Below are positions 47,107-55,850 of a DNA stretch of 64,000 nucleotides, piece by piece. The first letter of the stretch is position 1; every line of letters begins with the position of its first letter. Made by a program: the position numbers and the translations under genes. Location: positions 1 to 64,000 of the forward strand of contig NZ_QFHO01000006.1 in assembly GCF_004920835.1 (NCBI RefSeq). Reading direction: 5' to 3'. Below the pieces are notes generated by a model, which searched no databases, was not told where the DNA came from, and saw only the letters and a program-made list of their open reading frames with translations. The DNA is from Stenotrophomonas maltophilia. GTDB lineage: Bacteria; Pseudomonadota; Gammaproteobacteria; Xanthomonadales; Xanthomonadaceae.

Positions 47107-47508
47107 ATGCGCGCTGCCTGCCTGCTCATTGCCGTCGTCGTGGCCCTTGCGGCCACGGCCTGCCAGCGCCCGCCGTCAGCACCCGCCACGCCCGAACAGG
47201 CGCGCCAGCAGGCCATGCAGCGCGCGTTTGAACTGTGTGCGGGCTGCCACACCGTGCAGCCCGGCGGCATCCATCGCTTCGGGCCGAACCTGCATGGAGT
47301 GATCGGCCGCCGTGCCGGCAGCCTGCCCGATTACGGCTACTCCGACGGCATGCGCCGCGCCGACATCACCTGGAGCGCGCAGACCCTGGATGCCTTCCTG
47401 CAGTCGCCCACCCACGTGGTGCCGGGTACGCGCATGTACAACGCCTTCCCCAGTGCCGAACGCCGTGCGCTGGTGATCGCCTACCTGCAGCAGCAGTCGA
47501 CTCAGTGA
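47107..47508 (+). CDS. Class I cytochrome c lipoprotein
   Basis: About 133 aa from the Met at 47107. A lipoprotein signal (A-A-T-A-C), heme site C-A-G-C-H and a downstream axial Met region (G-T-R-M-Y-N-A-F) mark a membrane-anchored periplasmic cytochrome c of about 12 kDa. Its gene ends overlapping the convergent hybrid kinase gene by 7 bases. Its redox partner is not evident. Confidence 0.88.
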   Translation: MRAACLLIAVVVALAATACQRPPSAPATPEQARQQAMQRAFELCAGCHTVQPGGIHRFGPNLHGVIGRRAGSLPDYGYSDGMRRADITWSAQTLDAFLQSPTHVVPGTRMYNAFPSAERRALVIAYLQQQSTQ

Positions 47509-50500
47509 GCCAGGCGCTGCAGTTGCTGCTGCAGCCGCGCCACGAATTCCGCCACGCTTGCGAACACCGCGGTCGGATCGGTGTCGGCCGCATCCTGCAG
47601 GCGCTCCACCAGCGTATTGGCCTGCCCGGCCAGCACCGTCGCGCCTATTGCGCCCAGGCCACCGGCCTGCCGGTGCAGGTGCAGCGCGGCTGCCTCGCGA
47701 TCTCCGGCCTGCAGCGCGCGCTGCACGGCGGCAAGATCGCCTTCGCTGGCCTGCAGCAGGCTGTCGCGCAGCTGGATTGCCACTGCGCGTGAGCCGAAGC
47801 GCTGCTGCAACGTGGACAGATCCGGCAGCGCCATGCCGTCGTCGGCAACCACCTCCGTCACCGGTTCGGCGAACGACTGGCCCTGTGCCTGCGGCAACCA
47901 ACGCAGCAGCGCCGCGCGCAATGTGGCCAGTGACAACGGCTTGGCCAGCACTTCGTCCATGCCGGCCTCGCGGCAACGGCGCGCATCGTCGTCCAACACA
48001 CTGGCGGTCAGCGCCAGCACGGTCAGGCGCGGCTGGCCATTGCGGCCCTCGCGCTCGCGCAGCAGCCGGGTGAAGCCGAAGCCATCGAGCACCGGCATCC
48101 GGCAATCGGTGATCACCAGGTCGAAGCTTTCCGACAACAGCCGATCCAGCCCCTGCTGGCCATCACCGACCATCACGTGCGGCACGCCCAGCTGCTGCAG
48201 GCGCCAGGCCATCATCGCCTGGTTGGTCGGGTGGTCCTCGATCACCAGCACCCGCGCCTGGCGCAGCGCCTGCGGCAGCAGCGAAGCCTGTTCCTGCTCA
48301 GCCACCAGCGCTTCGACATCACCGCTGCCGGCCTCCACCAGCGACAACCGCACCTCGGCACGAGTGCCTTCGCCCAGCGTGCTGTGCAGGGTCAGTTCGC
48401 CGTCCATCATCTGCACCAGGCGCTGGCTGATGCTCAGGCCAAGACCGGTGCCACCATGGTCGCGCTGGATGTAGGCACCGGCCTGGGTGAACGGCGCGAA
48501 CAGATGCTGCAGCTGCTCCGGCGCGATGCCCATGCCGGTGTCGGTCACGCTCAGGCACAACGGCTGGCTGCCATCCTCCGCGGTAGGCCCCAGCACCTCC
48601 AGCTGCAGCCGCACTTCGCCGCGCGCCGTGAACTTGATGGCGTTGCTGAGCAGGTTGAACACGATCTGGCGCAGGCGCACGCCATCCACTTCGTGTGCCG
48701 GTGCCAGCTGTGGATCGATCTCCACCAGCAACGCCAACCCACGTGCACTGGCCTGCGCCGACAACAACCGGCACACGCTTTCCAGCAGCGGCCGCAGCGG
48801 TTGCGGCACCGGTTCCAGGCGCAGCGCACCGGCCTCCAGCCGCGAATAATCGAGGATGTCATCCAGGATCTGCCGCAGCATCTGCGCCGAATCCTCGATC
48901 ACGCCGAGGATGCGCTGCTGCTCGGCATCCAGCGGCGAATGCGCCAGCACTTCCAGCATGCCCAGCACGCCACTCATAGGAGTACGGATCTCATGGCTCA
49001 TCGTGGCCAGGAAACGTGACTTCGCTTCCGCCGCCTGCTCGGCCTCGGCTTTGGCCGCGGTCAGGGCCTCGGCCTGCGCACGTGCCTCGCTGACGTCCAC
49101 CCAGTAGCCACTCCAGGTCACCGCCCCTGCCTCTGCCGCATAGGGATGGGCCTGGCTGCGGACCCAGCGCGCGCCGCCCGCATCGGCACGCAGGCGGAAC
49201 TCGAGGATCAATGGCGCGAACTGGCGTGCGGCCTGTTCGACCGCCTGCAGGATGCGTTCGCGATCCTCCTCCTCGATGCGTTCCAGCAGCAGTTTCGCGT
49301 CCTGCTCGGCCTGCTGCCGGGTAATGCCGAACAACGCCTGCAGGTCACCGGCAATGAACGGAAAACCGAGAGTGCCATCGGCATCGCGCCGTGCCTGGTA
49401 GACCACGGCGGGAAGGTTGTCGGTGACCTCGGCCAGGCGCTGCTCCAGATGACGCCGCCCGGCCACCTCGCGACGCAGGCGCCAGTACCCGATGCCATGT
49501 ACCAGCAGCGCGGTCAGCAGCACCAGCAGCAGCGGCACCCCCCAGCGCAGCGCGTCCCTCCAGTCGATGCCATTGCGATACTCCACGGCCAGCCAGTCGC
49601 CCCGCAACGCCTCGCGCTTGCGCGGCGTCATCTGCAGCAGCAGGCGGTCGAAGGTGGTCGCCAGGGCGGCATGGCGGCGTTCCACGGCCAACACCAGCTG
49701 GTCGTTGAAGCCTGCAGGGGCGGCCACCTGCAGGTGCCCCGGGAAGCTGCTGCGCAGCAGGTGATCAACCAGTGCCAGGTTGCCCACGTAGGCATCGGCC
49801 TCGCCAGCGGCAAGGCGCTGCAGCGCCTGCTCGGTACTGCGTGCGGCGATGATCCGCGCGCTGGGGGCCTGCTGCAGCACGTAGCCGCGTATGCGCTCGG
49901 GATCGGACAGCAGTACGCGCTTGCCCTGCAGGTCCGACAGGCCCAGCAGCGCCGGGCTGTCGACGCGGCTGACGATCACGTTCGGTACGCTGATGAAGGG
50001 CTGGCTGAACACCCAGTCCGGCCCCAGATAGCGTGAATCGGCGGGAATGCCCATCACCGCCTGCAGCTCGCCGCGGCGCGCCTTCTCGCGCACCTCATAC
50101 CAGTCGTGGCTGTTCTCCGGCTGAAGATTGGCACCGGCCTGCAGCAGCCGTCGCAGATACTCGCCGGCCAGGCCACTGGGCTTGCCTTCCTTGTCGGCGA
50201 ACGACAACGGCGCCGCGTTCGGCGCGAAGCCGATCTTCAGCGGCTGCTCCAGCACCCGCTTCTCGGCCTGGCTCAGCGCCAGCCGTGCCGATGCCGACCA
50301 CTGCGGCAACGGCAGCCAGCGCTGCACCAACGCGTCGCGCTGGGCCTGGCTGGTCGCGGCCAGGGCCAGGTCCAGTGCTTCGGCCAGCGGCTGCTTGCTG
50401 TTGGGAACGCCGAAGTGCAGGCGCTCGGGAGGCAGGTCACTGGGCCGCAGCAGCACCACACCCTGCAGACGCTGGCTGGCGATCAGCTCGGTGGCGACAT

Positions 50501-51101
50501 AGGCATTGCCGATATAGACATCGGCTTTGTCGTCTCTGACCATCTGCAGCGCCGCAATCGAGCTGTTTGCGACAAGCTGCCGGGCGCGCGGGAAACGCGC
50601 GCGTACCTGCGGGCCGGTCAGGAAATCCTGCTCGATCACTACCCGCAGCCCATCCAGGTCGGGATTGTCGGAGGCACGAAGGTCGCCCGGGCGTCCGACC
50701 AGGGCCAGCGGCGCCTCGCCATAGGCGGCGGTGTAGACCATGCAGCGGGTACGGTCGGCACTGAGACCGACATTCATCACCACGTCGATTTCGCCACGGC
50801 ACGCCGCATCCAGCACGGAAGTCCAATCTGGATAACGACGGGCTTCGACCTTCACACCCAGCTGACGGGCAAGAAGCGACAGATAATCCGGCCCCAGCCC
50901 GATCTGCCGACCATCACGGAGGGACTCGAACGGCGGCCAGCCGCTGTCATACTGGCCCACGACGATGCTTGGATGCGCGGCCAGGTACTCGCGCTGCAGG
51001 GGAGTGAGCGGCAGCGGTCCTGGCACGGCCTGTGCCGGTGCGGCAGGCAGCACCAGCACGGCCAGCAGCAGGACCAGCCCGCGAACAGCCCAGCTACGCA
51101 T
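47502..51101 (-). CDS. BvgS/EvgS-like hybrid sensor histidine kinase
   Basis: About 1199 aa from the Met at 51101 with a signal peptide. In order: two periplasmic solute-binding (SBP3) domains (about residues 35-265 and 285-510), a membrane helix, a PAS domain, HisKA with S-H-E-I-R-T-P (His acceptor), HATPase with G-G-T-G-L-G-L-S, a receiver domain (Asp in V-I-T-D-C-R-M-P) and a C-terminal Hpt domain (His in L-H-R-Q-A-G-G-L). This is the Venus-flytrap kinase plan of BvgS. The divergent LuxR-type regulator is its probable partner. The ligand is unknown. Confidence 0.9.
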   Translation of the reverse strand: MRSWAVRGLVLLLAVLVLPAAPAQAVPGPLPLTPLQREYLAAHPSIVVGQYDSGWPPFESLRDGRQIGLGPDYLSLLARQLGVKVEARRYPDWTSVLDAACRGEIDVVMNVGLSADRTRCMVYTAAYGEAPLALVGRPGDLRASDNPDLDGLRVVIEQDFLTGPQVRARFPRARQLVANSSIAALQMVRDDKADVYIGNAYVATELIASQRLQGVVLLRPSDLPPERLHFGVPNSKQPLAEALDLALAATSQAQRDALVQRWLPLPQWSASARLALSQAEKRVLEQPLKIGFAPNAAPLSFADKEGKPSGLAGEYLRRLLQAGANLQPENSHDWYEVREKARRGELQAVMGIPADSRYLGPDWVFSQPFISVPNVIVSRVDSPALLGLSDLQGKRVLLSDPERIRGYVLQQAPSARIIAARSTEQALQRLAAGEADAYVGNLALVDHLLRSSFPGHLQVAAPAGFNDQLVLAVERRHAALATTFDRLLLQMTPRKREALRGDWLAVEYRNGIDWRDALRWGVPLLLVLLTALLVHGIGYWRLRREVAGRRHLEQRLAEVTDNLPAVVYQARRDADGTLGFPFIAGDLQALFGITRQQAEQDAKLLLERIEEEDRERILQAVEQAARQFAPLILEFRLRADAGGARWVRSQAHPYAAEAGAVTWSGYWVDVSEARAQAEALTAAKAEAEQAAEAKSRFLATMSHEIRTPMSGVLGMLEVLAHSPLDAEQQRILGVIEDSAQMLRQILDDILDYSRLEAGALRLEPVPQPLRPLLESVCRLLSAQASARGLALLVEIDPQLAPAHEVDGVRLRQIVFNLLSNAIKFTARGEVRLQLEVLGPTAEDGSQPLCLSVTDTGMGIAPEQLQHLFAPFTQAGAYIQRDHGGTGLGLSISQRLVQMMDGELTLHSTLGEGTRAEVRLSLVEAGSGDVEALVAEQEQASLLPQALRQARVLVIEDHPTNQAMMAWRLQQLGVPHVMVGDGQQGLDRLLSESFDLVITDCRMPVLDGFGFTRLLREREGRNGQPRLTVLALTASVLDDDARRCREAGMDEVLAKPLSLATLRAALLRWLPQAQGQSFAEPVTEVVADDGMALPDLSTLQQRFGSRAVAIQLRDSLLQASEGDLAAVQRALQAGDREAAALHLHRQAGGLGAIGATVLAGQANTLVERLQDAADTDPTAVFASVAEFVARLQQQLQRLAH

Positions 51102-51176
51102 CGGCGTCGATCTCCTAGAATCCTGCCAGGAACCGCGATGGTCGCGGTCCGGCGTGCCCGGTGGCCATACTAGAGC

Positions 51177-51815
51177 ATGAGCTTGCGCATCATCATCGCA
51201 GACGACCACCCGGTGGTCCGTATCGGTACCCGCGCCGTCATCGAGTCGAGCGGGGTGGGCCGCGTGGTCGGCGAGGCGGACAGCGCGCAGGCGCTGATGA
51301 CCCTGCTGGGCAGCCAGCCCTGTGACCTGCTGGTCACCGACTACTCCATGCCGGGCAGCCCACAGGCCGACGGCTTCGCCATGATCGGCATGATCCGCCG
51401 CCGCCATCCCGACCTGCCGGTACTCATGCTCAGCGTCTCCAACAACCTGGCGATCCTGCGCATGGTGCTCGACAGCGGTGTGCTCGGCCTGGTCGACAAG
51501 AGCTCGTCGATGGACGAACTGCCGCAGGCCATCCAGGCGGTCTATCGCGGCCAGCCCTATATCAGCCGCAGCCTGCGCGAGCGGGTCGAGGCGGCGGGCA
51601 GCTGGCGCATGCGCGAGGGCGACGGCAAGCCACTGTCGCCGCGCGAGGTGGAGGTGCTGCGGCTGCTTGGCACTGGCATGACGGTGAAGGAGATCTCGCT
51701 GCAGCTGCACAAGAGCGTCAGCACCATCAGCCGGCAGAAGGGTGACGCCATGCTCAAACTGGGTCTGAAGGGCGACGCCGAGCTGTTCGACTACCTGCGC
51801 GATGGCAATATCTGA
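51177..51815 (+). CDS. NarL/LuxR-type response regulator (BvgA-like)
   Basis: This 212-aa protein has an N-terminal receiver (Asp in L-L-V-T-D-Y-S-M-P-G, phospho-acceptor at about residue 56) and a C-terminal LuxR helix-turn-helix (L-S-P-R-E-V-E-V-L-R-L-L-G-T-G-M-T-V-K-E-I). It is divergent from the hybrid kinase with a 75-base gap. It may control nearby genes, including the effector pair that follows, but that is inference. Confidence 0.9.
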   Translation: MSLRIIIADDHPVVRIGTRAVIESSGVGRVVGEADSAQALMTLLGSQPCDLLVTDYSMPGSPQADGFAMIGMIRRRHPDLPVLMLSVSNNLAILRMVLDSGVLGLVDKSSSMDELPQAIQAVYRGQPYISRSLRERVEAAGSWRMREGDGKPLSPREVEVLRLLGTGMTVKEISLQLHKSVSTISRQKGDAMLKLGLKGDAELFDYLRDGNI

Positions 51816-51830
51816 GATGCCGTTCACATA

Positions 51831-51856
51831 AGAGGGCGCGGCGTGCTGCCCTCTTT
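51831..51856 (+). terminator. Hairpin terminator after the response regulator
   Basis: AGAGGGC and GCCCTCT arms with a 10-base loop, followed by TT, lie 15 bases after the stop codon. Confidence 0.6.
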
Positions 51857-52012
51857 GATGCGTCGCGATTCTGTGCAAAGATTGCCGGGCATGGGTTCTC
51901 AATGCGAGGTCGAAGGAATCGACCGGCTCATGTCCTCGCTCCTGTCCCCGGTGGATGGGGTGCGGTTTCCTGCCGGCCGTCTGGCCCGGCAACGCTGACC
52001 ATGGAGAGGCGC

Positions 52013-52963
52013 ATGCATCACCCCCCAAAACCACGTTGGACCCTGCCATTGCCGCCCCTGCGCGCATTCGCGGCGTGCCTGCTCGTCTCTCTTTCCGCTG
52101 CCGCCTGCAGCGCCGCCGACCCGGCCCCCTCGTCCTCCCAGCCCGGCGCGCACGCGCAGGCTGCCAATGCGCCCCGACAGGATGTTGCCCCGATGCAGAA
52201 CACTTCCCCCGATACCGCCGTCACCCCGCCAGATGCGCCGACCGTGATGTATTTCACCTACCAGCAGGACGGCGATGGCGCGACCTCCTATGAGGTCCAG
52301 AACGGCAGCGTGGCGACCTTCTGGTTCGGCCATCAGTTCACGCTCGACGGCACCACCTACTACACCGGTTTCTCGTGGGATACCCGCGAGCACTACGGCA
52401 AGCCCGGCGAGCAGCAAGCGGCCGGCCCGGATGACCGCGCCAACCTGGCCGAGGCCACCTTCGTGCTGGCCGGCGGCGATGCGAAGAAGCCGTGGAAGTT
52501 CCGTGGCCAGGAATGGACCATCGGCGCGCTCGGCGCCTACGACAAGGCCGACGACATCGACACCCGGCGCAAGCCGCTCGAACATCGCACGGCCGATGGC
52601 CGCCTGCTGCTGGCGGTGCCGACCAGCAGTTTCGACCGCGGCATCAGCGGCAGCGGCTATGCCCTGCTGCTGTTCAACCCGAAGCGCAGCGAAGACGACG
52701 TGGACAGCAAGGTCTGGCGCTATGTCGGTTCGGTACGCACCGGCGAAGACAACAGCGCCGCCTGCGACGACGGCAACGTGATGCCGTGCACCGACAGCGA
52801 TGGCGAACTGGCCTTCATTGCCGACGGCAACGGCCTGCCGCAGCTGACCGTGAGCTTCAAGGGCACCACCATCGATAGCCCGGGCAAGACCCGCGCACTG
52901 GGTGTCGGCGACGCCATGCACTACCGCTTCGACAGCGTGACCCAGAAGTACCTGGCGCGCTGA
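52013..52963 (+). CDS. Lipoprotein, candidate immunity protein for the downstream effector
   Basis: About 316 aa from the ATG at 52013, which has a well-placed GGAGAGG. A lipoprotein signal ends S-A-A-A-C (Cys at about residue 32), followed by a Pro/Ala/Ser-rich linker and a globular domain rich in aromatic and acidic residues. No family recognised. It ends 111 bases before a peptidoglycan hydrolase with a type IV effector tail. Periplasmic lipoproteins encoded directly upstream are the usual immunity proteins for such effectors. The lipoprotein call is firm; the immunity role is inference. Confidence 0.65.
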   Translation: MHHPPKPRWTLPLPPLRAFAACLLVSLSAAACSAADPAPSSSQPGAHAQAANAPRQDVAPMQNTSPDTAVTPPDAPTVMYFTYQQDGDGATSYEVQNGSVATFWFGHQFTLDGTTYYTGFSWDTREHYGKPGEQQAAGPDDRANLAEATFVLAGGDAKKPWKFRGQEWTIGALGAYDKADDIDTRRKPLEHRTADGRLLLAVPTSSFDRGISGSGYALLLFNPKRSEDDVDSKVWRYVGSVRTGEDNSAACDDGNVMPCTDSDGELAFIADGNGLPQLTVSFKGTTIDSPGKTRALGVGDAMHYRFDSVTQKYLAR

Positions 52964-53074
52964 TTCCCACCCGCACACGCGGGTTACCTGTTGACCGACA
53001 TGTTCTTGACTCACGGATGAGTCCGGTTGGCGATTCGCGGCTTCCGCCGCTCCATCAACCCCGAGGAAAACGTC

Positions 53075-55066
53075 ATGGCACAGCATGACTACAGCAGAAA
53101 GGAAGTCCTGGACATCGTCGAGCAGGTCGCCAGGCAGAAGGGCATCCCCGTGGATGACTTCATGCGCTTCGCGCATATCGAGACCGGCGGCAGCTTCAAC
53201 GAGCGCGCGCACAACACCTCGTCCGGTGCCAAGGGCCTGTTCCAGTTCGTGCCCGGTTCCGCGCGCCAGTACCACCTGACCGGCCACGAGTTCGATCCGA
53301 CCCGCAACACCGAAGCGGCCGCACAGATGTACCAGGACAACCTGGACTCGATGGCGCGCCGCAACGAGCGCACCGGCAATCCCTACCTGTCCGGGGGCAA
53401 CACGCCCACCGGCCTGGACCTGTACCTGGCCCACCAGCAGGGCAGCGCCGGCTATGGCTCGGTACAGACCGCCATTGCCACCGGCACCTTCGGCGTGGTC
53501 CGCAACAGCCACGGCGAAGAAATCAACATGCGCCGCAACGTACTCAACCAGATCGGCTCCGACGCGAAGGCGCTGACCGGCCACACCCTGGCCGAGATGC
53601 GCGGCATGGACGATGGCGACCTGGCGCGGACGTTCTCCAGCTACTACATCCACAAGTACGCGGCGATCAGCATTCCGGAAAAGAACATCGAACCGCAGGC
53701 GGTGGCGCAGGGCCAGGGCCAGACCCCGGCAGCGCCTGCACAGGCCAGCGCAGCCGTGGCGGCTGGTGCAGCCACGCTGGCGGCAACCGCAACGGCGGCT
53801 GCCACGCCGAAGCCGGGCATTGAACTGCAGGCCGCCTACGAGGCCGGCGTGAAGTACGACGACGTAAGGTACGCCATCAACATTCCGGGCCACGCGCTGT
53901 ACGTACCGGGCAAGACCGGCAAGAACGTCGAGCAGGGTTACATCGACTGTTCCGGCTGGGTCGGCACGCTGCAGAACCGGACCATGGACGAGATCAACCA
54001 GAAGGCCGGGCACGCGGTGTTCGGCAAGGCTGATCGCATCGACCTGGGCAACCTCGGTTCCGGCGGCATCGTGCGCAAGGCGTTCGACCAGTCCGGCGTG
54101 CTGCTTGACCGCGACGCGATCCTCAAGCCCGATGCGTTGAAGGAAGGCATGATCATCGGCCTGGATACGGCCAAGACCCGCCACGAGCACTGGAACGGCA
54201 TCGACCACATCGTGATGGTGGTGCGCGATCCCAACACCGACAAGCTGCTGATCAGCCAGTCCACCGGCAGCAAGGGCGTGCACACCATGCCGGTCGAGGA
54301 CTACCTGAAGCAGGTGAAGGACCATCCGAACTGGAAGCTGTACGCCTCCGACCCGCTGTCCAGGGCCCGCGATCTGCTGGAGAACCGCACCCAGTCGCAC
54401 GAGCAGACCCAGGGCAGGCCCGCGGCCGAGCACAAGGCAGCTGCCACGCCGCACGCCGAACTGTACAAGCAGGGCGCACACAGCGAGGGCGTGCGCAAGG
54501 TACAGGAACAGCTGGGCCACCTCGGCTATGTCGGGGCCGATGGCAAGCCGCTGGTCGAAGACGGTCGCTTCGGCCGCAACACCGACGCGGCGGTGCGCCA
54601 GCTGCAGAAGGACAACGGCCTGGTCGCTGACGGCGTCGTCGGCGCGAAGACCCTGGAGGCGATCAGGGAGGCTCGCGAGCGGCCGCTGCTGAACGACGAG
54701 CGGCACCCGCGCAATCCGCTGTTCATCCAGGCCAGCAAGGGCCTGGAGCTGATGCCGGCCGGCACCTTCAAGGATCGGCATGCGCTGGAAAGCGCCGCCG
54801 CGGCACTGACCAAGGAGGCGCATGCCGCCGGCCTGCAGCGCATCAATTCGGTGGTACCCAGTCCGAACGGTGAGCGCTTGTTCGCCGTGCAGGGCACCAT
54901 CGGCGACCCGGCCGCCATTCGCGCGGCGGTGGACACCCGTACGGCCAGCGAGCAGAGCCTGGCACTCAGCAGCGGTGCCGTGCAGGGCGCCCCGAACGTG
55001 CTGCACCAGCAGCAGGATGCCCAGCAGGAGCAGGCCCGGCAGGCCCAGAAGGCGATGGGCGTCTAA
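53075..55066 (+). CDS. Modular peptidoglycan hydrolase with XVIPCD-like tail (candidate X-T4SS effector)
   Basis: 663 aa from the Met at 53075 with no signal peptide. Domains: lysozyme-like transglycosylase (about residues 8-200; Glu36 in A-H-I-E-T-G-G-S), Ala/Pro-rich linker (205-248), NlpC/P60-like papain-fold domain (about 250-430; Cys292 in I-D-C-S-G-W, His378 in G-I-D-H-I-V), peptidoglycan-binding domain 1 (465-530) and a Gln-rich C-terminal region (540-663). The last has G-L-Q-R-I, L-F-A-V-Q-G and D-P-A-A-I-R-A-A-V-D-T, the pattern of the XVIPCD signal of Xanthomonadales antibacterial type IV effectors. Lack of a Sec signal plus wall-degrading domains fits delivery into rival cells. Confidence 0.82.
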   Translation: MAQHDYSRKEVLDIVEQVARQKGIPVDDFMRFAHIETGGSFNERAHNTSSGAKGLFQFVPGSARQYHLTGHEFDPTRNTEAAAQMYQDNLDSMARRNERTGNPYLSGGNTPTGLDLYLAHQQGSAGYGSVQTAIATGTFGVVRNSHGEEINMRRNVLNQIGSDAKALTGHTLAEMRGMDDGDLARTFSSYYIHKYAAISIPEKNIEPQAVAQGQGQTPAAPAQASAAVAAGAATLAATATAAATPKPGIELQAAYEAGVKYDDVRYAINIPGHALYVPGKTGKNVEQGYIDCSGWVGTLQNRTMDEINQKAGHAVFGKADRIDLGNLGSGGIVRKAFDQSGVLLDRDAILKPDALKEGMIIGLDTAKTRHEHWNGIDHIVMVVRDPNTDKLLISQSTGSKGVHTMPVEDYLKQVKDHPNWKLYASDPLSRARDLLENRTQSHEQTQGRPAAEHKAAATPHAELYKQGAHSEGVRKVQEQLGHLGYVGADGKPLVEDGRFGRNTDAAVRQLQKDNGLVADGVVGAKTLEAIREARERPLLNDERHPRNPLFIQASKGLELMPAGTFKDRHALESAAAALTKEAHAAGLQRINSVVPSPNGERLFAVQGTIGDPAAIRAAVDTRTASEQSLALSSGAVQGAPNVLHQQQDAQQEQARQAQKAMGV

Positions 55067-55093
55067 GCCCGCGGCGCCTTGGGAGAGAAGGGA

Positions 55094-55117
55094 GGGCCAC
55101 GTCCGCGTGGCCCTTTT
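55094..55117 (+). terminator. Rho-independent terminator after the effector gene
   Basis: GGGCCACG and CGTGGCCC arms with a 4-base loop, then TTTT, start 27 bases after the stop codon. Confidence 0.85.
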
Positions 55118-55313
55118 CCCTTTCTGCCAGCTGAGCGGCCGAGGCCGCTTTCAGCCTTGCTTCATGCCGCCTGCCGCTAGATGAATGCGCAAGCCGCACG
55201 GTGGACCAGGCAATGTTCCGGCAATGTTGGAACGCCAGCGTGGACATCACGGCAGCCGGGGCGCCCCGCGCCCTCCCTGCCCAGCGTGGCATGCACCTCA
55301 CAGGAGAACGAAC

Positions 55314-55721
55314 ATGCTCAGTACTTCCGCACTCAGCTTCCGTGGTCTGGCGATGGCTCTGGCACTGGTGGCCGGTGTGGCCGTGGTCAGCGATGCCAGC
55401 GCGATGTCGAGGAAGGACAAGCGCACCCTGGTCGGCGCCGTGGTCGGTGGCGTGGCCGGTAACCTGCTCTCCAACGGTGATCCCGCTGCCACTGTCGGCG
55501 GTGCCGTGGCCGGCGGCGCGATCGGCAACCTGACCACCTCCGACCGCCGCGACCGTCGTTACTACGACAATCGCCGTTACGACGACCGCTACGATCGCCG
55601 TTACGACCGTGGCTACTACCGCAGCGGCTACTACGACCGCGGTGACGACCGTCGCTGGCAGCGCGAGCGCTACTACGACAACCGCTACTACCACGACCGC
55701 GGCCGCCATCGCGGCTGGTAA
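55314..55721 (+). CDS. Glycine-zipper exported protein with Arg/Tyr/Asp-rich tail
   Basis: About 135 aa from the Met at 55314. A signal peptide is followed by a glycine-zipper segment (V-G-A-V-V-G-G-V-A-G-N then A-A-T-V-G-G-A-V-A-G-G-A-I-G, about residues 42-72). The tail (about 75-135) is dominated by R, Y and D in short repeats such as R-R-Y-D-D-R-Y-D. It is probably an envelope protein that inserts in or spans a membrane. No function known. Confidence 0.78.
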   Translation: MLSTSALSFRGLAMALALVAGVAVVSDASAMSRKDKRTLVGAVVGGVAGNLLSNGDPAATVGGAVAGGAIGNLTTSDRRDRRYYDNRRYDDRYDRRYDRGYYRSGYYDRGDDRRWQRERYYDNRYYHDRGRHRGW

Positions 55722-55756
55722 CCCGGCGCGGCGGTACCGCCGATGACCATGTGACG

Positions 55757-55783
55757 ACGGGCGGGTCGATGACCCGCCCGTTT
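55757..55783 (+). terminator. Rho-independent-like terminator
   Basis: ACGGGCGGGTC and GACCCGCCCGT arms with a 3-base loop, followed by TT. It ends the glycine-zipper gene. Confidence 0.7.
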
Positions 55784-55850
55784 GCGTTGCGGGCGGCCAT
55801 GGCGTTGAATGCGCAGCCTTGGATGTGATTTTCCCCCTTGGGGCTGCGGC

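Noticed and set aside
51102..52067. Upstream extension of the hybrid kinase to 1521 aa
   Set aside because: It would cover the divergent response regulator; the signal peptide begins at 51101.
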